Shown in pieces: positions 59,025-64,000 of a stretch of DNA of 64,000 nt. Position numbers and translations under genes: made by a program. Below the pieces are notes generated by a model. The model had not been told where the DNA came from and searched no databases. It saw only the letters and a list, made by a program, of their open reading frames with translations. Location: NCBI RefSeq assembly GCF_963678635.1, contig NC_087063.1, positions 53,647,074-53,711,073 on the forward strand, written 5' to 3'. The stretch is from Symsagittifera roscoffensis. Lineage: Eukaryota; Xenacoelomorpha; Acoela; Convolutidae. The number at the start of each line of letters is the position of its first letter. Position 1 is the first letter of the stretch.

Positions 59025-60362
59025 TCACCTCATGTTCTTCGCCTTCGAGGTACCTGATACCGGTGTTCTTGGCACTGTAATTTGTTCCAATAGTGCCTCT
59101 TCGTCATCGGAGCTAATCACAATTTCCTCCCAGGCCTTCAGCTGTTCATAGGCTCGCATCCACTCTCTCTGCTCTTGCAACCTTTTCAATTGACTTGGTA
59201 GGCCTTTCACCTTCGACTCCCGGTTCAAGCAGAAGGAGTTATGAAGACTCAAGCTCACATTCCTCGCCAGGTCCTCCTCCAGTATCGTTTCCCTCGCTCT
59301 AGAATTGTCTCTGGATATTCTGCCTACTCTTTTCCACCCCGCCGTGATTGCGTTTCGATGGGTTAGCAGAGGTCTCTTAAAGGCATCTGGCCCTATTTCA
59401 GCTTGGAATTGTCGATATTCCTTCTGATGTTTCCTCATGTGGTTCTTTGTCACTGCATACAACCAGGATGTTAACGTCGCACGAAACCAAGGAAAGAATC
59501 TCAGGCGGCTCCATATGTGTCTGACTTGCACTGGTATGGCGAATACCTTGCATGCAGTCTCGAACAACTCCAGTCTCCTGCTGTAATCTATCGCATAAAT
59601 CGATTCAGCTGTTGGCGCTCTCGATTCTCTGTACTTCGCTATATTCTCCTCAATCCATCTCAGAGCCAGCATCGTGCTTACCACTAAGATGGTCACCTTT
59701 TGTCGATACTCCGGTAGTCCTAGCGACTTAATTTCTTCTACGTCCCAGATCAGACAGAGATTGGCGCGGTCCGGGTACCACACTGTCTGCGCCAGACAGT
59801 GGCATGGACAATCCCCATGCGTGAGGTCGATGCTTCTAAGGTTGCGTTCTCCCGAAGCTTCTAGGAGAGGCTCAAGTTCCATCATTTTCTCATGCACCAC
59901 GTCGACTTCTTCCGAGCTTGAAGCACCTACTGCGGGTTTCCCCACCACGTTCTGCTTCCCATGATCACTTGCATTTTCGCTCTCCAAGCCTAGCAGTTCT
60001 TCACCCCAGATTTCACTCAAGTCATCTCTTTGCTCCTTTGGTACTGCTCCTCGGATCTTCCTCAATAGCTTGTGTGAGTGGTGTGACATCCGAGCTAGTC
60101 TCACGCACTTGGGCACTGAGAAGGCTTTGTCTATCATCACCCTCTGGCTGGACACCTCCACCATCGCCATGTGTAGTGGATAGTGGCTCCCACATAGGTT
60201 AGCCAACACTGATCCCACTAAGGATTTTGCATTTAGAGGCAATCCATAGGCTTCGCTCATGGGAAATCCCATCTCTGCCTCGAGTCCGATCTTCCAACTC
60301 TTGATGTGCTTCTGGTTCACTTGTAGCACTCCGGGCCATGATTCCACGCTTAACGCGGTCAC
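59025..60362 (-). CDS. Element D second polyprotein, C-terminal section
   Basis: 445 codons ending TSKAKNMR-TGA. It continues the 63987-60199 protein after a short deletion near 60370 that shifts the frame; the first ATG is inside the original protein (TALSVESWPGVLQ). It includes AFSVPKCVRLARMS, EPLLEASGERNLRS, DCPCHCLAQTVWYPD, the hydrophobic TILVVSTMLALRWIEE, and KRPLLTHRNAIT. It also keeps the roughly 55-residue stretch deleted in A (AKSLVGSVLANLCGSHYPLH onward). Unrecognised family. Confidence 0.75.
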   Translation of the reverse strand: MTALSVESWPGVLQVNQKHIKSWKIGLEAEMGFPMSEAYGLPLNAKSLVGSVLANLCGSHYPLHMAMVEVSSQRVMIDKAFSVPKCVRLARMSHHSHKLLRKIRGAVPKEQRDDLSEIWGEELLGLESENASDHGKQNVVGKPAVGASSSEEVDVVHEKMMELEPLLEASGERNLRSIDLTHGDCPCHCLAQTVWYPDRANLCLIWDVEEIKSLGLPEYRQKVTILVVSTMLALRWIEENIAKYRESRAPTAESIYAIDYSRRLELFETACKVFAIPVQVRHIWSRLRFFPWFRATLTSWLYAVTKNHMRKHQKEYRQFQAEIGPDAFKRPLLTHRNAITAGWKRVGRISRDNSRARETILEEDLARNVSLSLHNSFCLNRESKVKGLPSQLKRLQEQREWMRAYEQLKAWEEIVISSDDEEALLEQITVPRTPVSGTSKAKNMR

Positions 60363-63300
60363 CAGGTTCTGACTCTAGCCTCTCCAGTGACTGGAGACTG
60401 CACATTCTTGAGAAGAATCCCAAGGCTGTCGCTAGGTTCACGGTGGTCCTCGCGTAACATTCAGCCACTATCTGTACCTCACTCTTCTCCCTTTCAGTGA
60501 TATCTTCAAACCAGGTAGTGAGGTCCTCTTTCTGGAAAGATTGTATCCTGACGCATAATCGTCCATCACAAATATGTTCGCCGTTACTGCATGTCGAATC
60601 AAGACAACTGCCCGGCTCCATCCTCCTCACCGGCTCTGTTCCACTTGTCACCTCACTTGATTCTTTCACCTGAGGCAAGATCAGTTTGTGTACTATGCTC
60701 AAGATCGCCAAGTCCTCATCCTCTGTCGGTGCCAATCTCACTCGCTCAGTGACCTCCTCAATCATACTTGCATGGGGATGTGGACACCAGGAAGGTCTGA
60801 GTAATTTCCATACCACTCCCAGGTTCGTGATCAACACGCCACTCCCATCACCCATTTTTAGCTCCACTCTTTTACTTGAGCGTGGCACACTTATCACTCC
60901 CGGCATCCCCTCAAGAACCAGACCCAGGCTAGGTCTCTCTCTCTCCACAACGTCTATCTCCACTATCTTCTCTGTCCAGAACTTCAACAGCTCCGCCACT
61001 TCATAATTTCTGTTGGCTCCTCCAGCTTCCAGGTCCAAGAAGGGGTTGTACGCCATTCCCATTACTCCAGAAACATATTGGTACTCTCCCTTTCTGTTGA
61101 GTTTCAAGTACTCCTCTGACGAAGCCAGGTTGCGGTGAACGTCGTGCTCCTCTTCAAACTTCTTGTTGTAGAACCTCCGTATCTCATCCAACTTCCTATG
61201 GTTCTCCAGAGATTGCCTAGAACCATCCTCCCTCTCTATCCCAGTGCTCTGATACACATTCAAGATGACTGTGGAGACTCTCCTTTCCAACGTCTTGCTT
61301 GCGACTGCTTTCTGATGACATGCTAGGATGGTACTGTCAGTCATCATCGACATCGTCCACCTCAAGAAACAGGTTGCATCCTTCCTCCTTGCCAGACTCA
61401 AGCCTGAGTTGTCCTTGGCAACGTGCTGCATCAACATTCGGTATATCTCTAGATTTTTTCCTCCCAGCTTCAACTTGTCGTATGAAGTCAGCGTTTCCAG
61501 CTCTATCCCCAACAGGCTCCACGCGAACATCAGTTGTCCTGCAGTCCTGATAAAGGGATTCGCCATCAGTGGTGGTGCCGATGAGGATGTCCTCATCGCC
61601 TCTTCAAAATGATCCTTCAATAAGTTCTGCCAGGATCTCTTCAGCTGGTTTGCCAACTCTATCTTGTTGACCTCAGCCTTCTGCTGGGTGGCCCAGCTGT
61701 ATCGTTTGCGAGCCACTCCACTGTTCAACTTCTTCAAACAGCCTTCCATCTCCTTCAATGTCTCGAGAGCTATCCACCATGGTCGGGAGGTGTTTCTGGT
61801 TTTACTTTTCTCAAGTGGATCACTGGTCACTTGCTTCCCGACAGCTTGATGTTCACTTGAGACCCACTCTTTGCCAACATCTACTTCCCAGGTCTGCCCG
61901 CTCGTCGAACCTCGCTTCATTTTTATTCTTTGAGGTTTGAAATCCTCCTCCGTCACGGAACTAGTGGGATTCTCCATTTCTTTTTCTATGTCGAGCAGTT
62001 TCCTCGGTTCGTAGCTACTCTTGTAGGCTGCCGTTTTCCATCGCGCCAGAACCATGGGAGCCGTCTCTCTCAAGTCTTTTTCCGAGACCGCGTCAGCTGA
62101 AGGACTGCCCATTCCCTCCACATCTCTCTTCCTCTTGCGAGACCTCACGTCTTTGCTTGGGGGCGTCATTGGTATCATCACTGATTCAACTTCCTTTTCT
62201 CCAGCCAACTCTTGCCTCCCCCCTGCTCGAGCCTTAAGGATATTAGTACTTTTAATCATATTACTAGTTCCTACCTTATCCCCCCTTGTACACTTAATTA
62301 TTTTATTGTCAGTTTTCTGTTTCGGAGTAGAGCTGTCTTTACATTTGTCTTCTCTGGTCTTTCTTGACTTTCTCAACTCGACCATTTTGTTCAGTAGTTC
62401 CACTCTAGCTTTCTCTTCTAAACCCGTCCCCACCAGGACAGGCTCACCAAACTTCACCACCGTGTCCCACAGTTCTTCTTTGAAATTATCCAACGTGGTG
62501 TCTTCATCCACTTCTCGATTGAATTCGCTCAAGAACTTTTGCCAAGCATCTCCATCCAGAGTGCCCAGGAAGGCGTCTCTGTTTCCCTCGAAGGTATTCT
62601 TCTCCCTCCTCTCCGTACTCAAGAAGATCATTCCCATGTTGGGATTCTCGCTTGTCAACGACATTTCCGGGTACTTGCGAGGGGACGAGGTCAAAGGTGG
62701 CGTGGGAGTATCTGCCCAGTTTTCTTCACTCAGGTCTTTCAACAATTCCTGCGCTGTGAATTCCACTTCCGTTGGCTTTTGCTCCGGTGTGTTTCCCACT
62801 TCCATATCCTCTCCTGCCTCACTGAGGGTTTCATCCATGCTTTCGTCTCCTGACTCTGCTTCCCTTCTCTCAAAGATCCTCTTGAATCGATCTGCCACGG
62901 TGCCACTCTTTTTATCCCCAGGGATGTCTACTGGAAGGGGTGATGGTGTCGCTGAACTCGTCGCCTCACCTTTTGTCAGTGCCACGTACAATGGACCTGC
63001 TGCATCTAACTTCTTTCCTTCCCTATTACGCTCCATCAGCTCAAGTCCGTAAGGTGCCCGGTACTTCCTTGTGGCAAATAGCATCGCGTCTGCTTTCAGT
63101 GCTACATGCCCTTCTTCCACTATCATCCTGCCGTCGTCCCATACCGGCCGCTGGTTCTCTAGGCCTGCCCGCTTAAGTACTCTCAAGGTATCTTGCACGT
63201 CGAATTTAGGGGGCATCGACCCTCTGATCTTCTTGGCTTGAGTCGTCCATGAGTTTATCTTCACATCGCTAGTATGGAAATAAATTGCTGCAGTATAGCC

Positions 63301-63987
63301 GATGAAGAGCGGATCCCAGCCGTCAGTAAACTCCTTCTGCCGTTCTTCAGTCGTGGTTCTCGCGTAGGAGGATGGGACAACCAGGGAACTGTTCATCCCT
63401 AGGGTCATTCTCCTCACTATGGGGAACTCGGGAATGCTCGTCGGTAGGGCTTCTCTCTCCAATATCGCTTCCAGCTCCTTTTTCACCAACTCGAAACTTT
63501 TTGTCCATGCAGGGATTCTCAAGATTTCTTGTCCATTGGCTGCCAAGGGATTCAAGTTCCAAAACTTGGGGTAAGTTTCGATGGGGCCCTCGCGCTTGCC
63601 TCCCATCCGGCATTGCATTTGTCCTCGGAAACTGTACACGATCAACTCTGGATCCTTTACCTTTCCGAAGAGCACCGTGTTGCTCATTTGTGCCCTTAGC
63701 ACCTCTTGCTGGCACCAGTTCAGTGTCGTTCCATCCAGTACGCTTATGAGGCTCACGTGGGTCACGGAGTATCGATAAGCTGTCACCAAGGGATCTGGAA
63801 ATGCGAACGTGACAGCCGGTCCATATATACAAGTCACGACCTCCCCCAGCCCCCGGATAATCCCCATGGGATCCGATCTCATGGCTAGGCATAGATCCGT
63901 TAATAGGGGCATGCCTCCATTCACTTTCCTCCACTCCTCTCTGGTCTTCGGGCTCTTTTCTTCGCCAGTCAGGTGCCTGTTCTGCAT
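60199..63987 (-). CDS. Element D giant second polyprotein (1262 codons, open to the window end)
   Basis: One frame covers what is split in pieces in A and C, and upstream codons stay open to base 64000, so it is incomplete at its N-terminus. Order: GGMPLLTDLCLAMRSDP and IYGPAVTFAFPD; YPKFWNLNPL; an acidic region (DETLSEAGEDMEVGNTPE); FEGNRDAFLGTLDGD; the NLS-like SRKRKRDVEG; a helical block IELANQLKRSWQNLL; YVSGVMGMAYNPFLD; RPSWCPHPHAS; and the cluster CLDSTCSNGEHICDGRLC (near 60553-60609). The last 30 or so residues are out of frame. With the N-terminal parts of A and C the full protein would exceed 2,500 residues. No signal peptide or glycoprotein-like features are seen, so it is not an obvious envelope. 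Function unknown. Confidence 0.75.
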   Translation of the reverse strand: MQNRHLTGEEKSPKTREEWRKVNGGMPLLTDLCLAMRSDPMGIIRGLGEVVTCIYGPAVTFAFPDPLVTAYRYSVTHVSLISVLDGTTLNWCQQEVLRAQMSNTVLFGKVKDPELIVYSFRGQMQCRMGGKREGPIETYPKFWNLNPLAANGQEILRIPAWTKSFELVKKELEAILEREALPTSIPEFPIVRRMTLGMNSSLVVPSSYARTTTEERQKEFTDGWDPLFIGYTAAIYFHTSDVKINSWTTQAKKIRGSMPPKFDVQDTLRVLKRAGLENQRPVWDDGRMIVEEGHVALKADAMLFATRKYRAPYGLELMERNREGKKLDAAGPLYVALTKGEATSSATPSPLPVDIPGDKKSGTVADRFKRIFERREAESGDESMDETLSEAGEDMEVGNTPEQKPTEVEFTAQELLKDLSEENWADTPTPPLTSSPRKYPEMSLTSENPNMGMIFLSTERREKNTFEGNRDAFLGTLDGDAWQKFLSEFNREVDEDTTLDNFKEELWDTVVKFGEPVLVGTGLEEKARVELLNKMVELRKSRKTREDKCKDSSTPKQKTDNKIIKCTRGDKVGTSNMIKSTNILKARAGGRQELAGEKEVESVMIPMTPPSKDVRSRKRKRDVEGMGSPSADAVSEKDLRETAPMVLARWKTAAYKSSYEPRKLLDIEKEMENPTSSVTEEDFKPQRIKMKRGSTSGQTWEVDVGKEWVSSEHQAVGKQVTSDPLEKSKTRNTSRPWWIALETLKEMEGCLKKLNSGVARKRYSWATQQKAEVNKIELANQLKRSWQNLLKDHFEEAMRTSSSAPPLMANPFIRTAGQLMFAWSLLGIELETLTSYDKLKLGGKNLEIYRMLMQHVAKDNSGLSLARRKDATCFLRWTMSMMTDSTILACHQKAVASKTLERRVSTVILNVYQSTGIEREDGSRQSLENHRKLDEIRRFYNKKFEEEHDVHRNLASSEEYLKLNRKGEYQYVSGVMGMAYNPFLDLEAGGANRNYEVAELLKFWTEKIVEIDVVERERPSLGLVLEGMPGVISVPRSSKRVELKMGDGSGVLITNLGVVWKLLRPSWCPHPHASMIEEVTERVRLAPTEDEDLAILSIVHKLILPQVKESSEVTSGTEPVRRMEPGSCLDSTCSNGEHICDGRLCVRIQSFQKEDLTTWFEDITEREKSEVQIVAECYARTTVNLATALGFFSRMCSLQSLERLESEPGDRVKRGIMARSATSEPEAHQELEDRTRGRDGISHERSLWIASKCKILSGISVG

Positions 63988-64000
63988 CAGTAGATACTGC

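Larger units (their letters stand above)
57777..64000 (-). mobile_element. Element D: third giant LTR retrotransposon, 3' part
   Basis: Holds a 3' LTR (57777-58584), polypurine tract, 3' UTR and about 5 kb of the second coding region, reading leftwards; the rest lies beyond the window. Proteins match A much more closely than C. Its long open frame makes it the best guide to the intact protein. It is inserted tail-to-tail with the host gene. Confidence 0.9.

Noticed and set aside
62054-63052. 332-codon open frame on the + strand
   Set aside because: It lies antisense to the well-supported polyprotein of D; codon use and homology favour the - strand.

Overview
The window is animal nuclear DNA. 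Its only recognisable host gene is a spliced homologue of the vertebrate C7orf57 family (about 50256-57669), with GT-AG introns, TTTCAG-type acceptors and an AATAAA signal. The phylum cannot be read from the sequence. Almost everything else is mobile DNA, and the main discovery candidate is a family of giant Ty3/gypsy-like LTR retrotransposons present in three copies, called A, C and D here.

Layout. Bases 1-1318 and 47473-48491 are two halves of one broken protein-primed family B DNA polymerase gene of the Polinton/Maverick type, + strand. Element C (- strand, 1319-47472) is inserted into it. Element C is itself interrupted by element A (+ strand, 12558-34367), so its own halves lie at 34371-47472 (5' LTR, leader, gag, pol, macro-domain ORF) and 1319-12557 (second coding region, 3' LTR). 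Without A, element C is about 24.3 kb; A is 21.8 kb. A tRNA-derived SINE (6352-6551) sits inside C. After the polymerase remnant come a small acidic ORF (48525-48962), a minisatellite, the C7orf57-like gene, and the 3' part of element D (57777 to the window end, - strand), which begins 18 bases past the host poly(A) signal.

Element plan, by comparing the copies: an LTR of about 0.8-0.93 kb (TGTG...TTACA); a primer-binding-site candidate; a 2.3-2.6 kb leader rich in element-specific short repeats; gag with two CCHC knuckles; protease, reverse transcriptase, RNase H and integrase (HHCC, DD35E, GPF module); then a linker and a macro-domain-like module, apparently in the same ancestral frame as integrase. 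A second, roughly 8-9 kb coding region follows. It contains a short helical/coiled-coil protein, an SGNH (GDSL-type) esterase domain, a second SGNH-like domain, a hydrophobic segment, an acidic region with a nuclear-localisation-like cluster, and a long C-terminal part with a conserved Cys/His cluster that I do not recognise. In D this region is one open frame of at least 1,262 codons, so it was probably a single giant polyprotein. A polypyrimidine/AG acceptor sits just before it in both A and C, suggesting env-like expression from a spliced RNA.

State: C is inactive (stops, frameshifts, RT active site YVND, a lost integrase zinc cysteine). A is younger (nearly identical LTRs) but carries frameshifts and has lost most of the SGNH domain. 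D is the most intact copy of the second coding region. All homology statements rest on motif recognition and comparison of copies within the window; no database search was possible.
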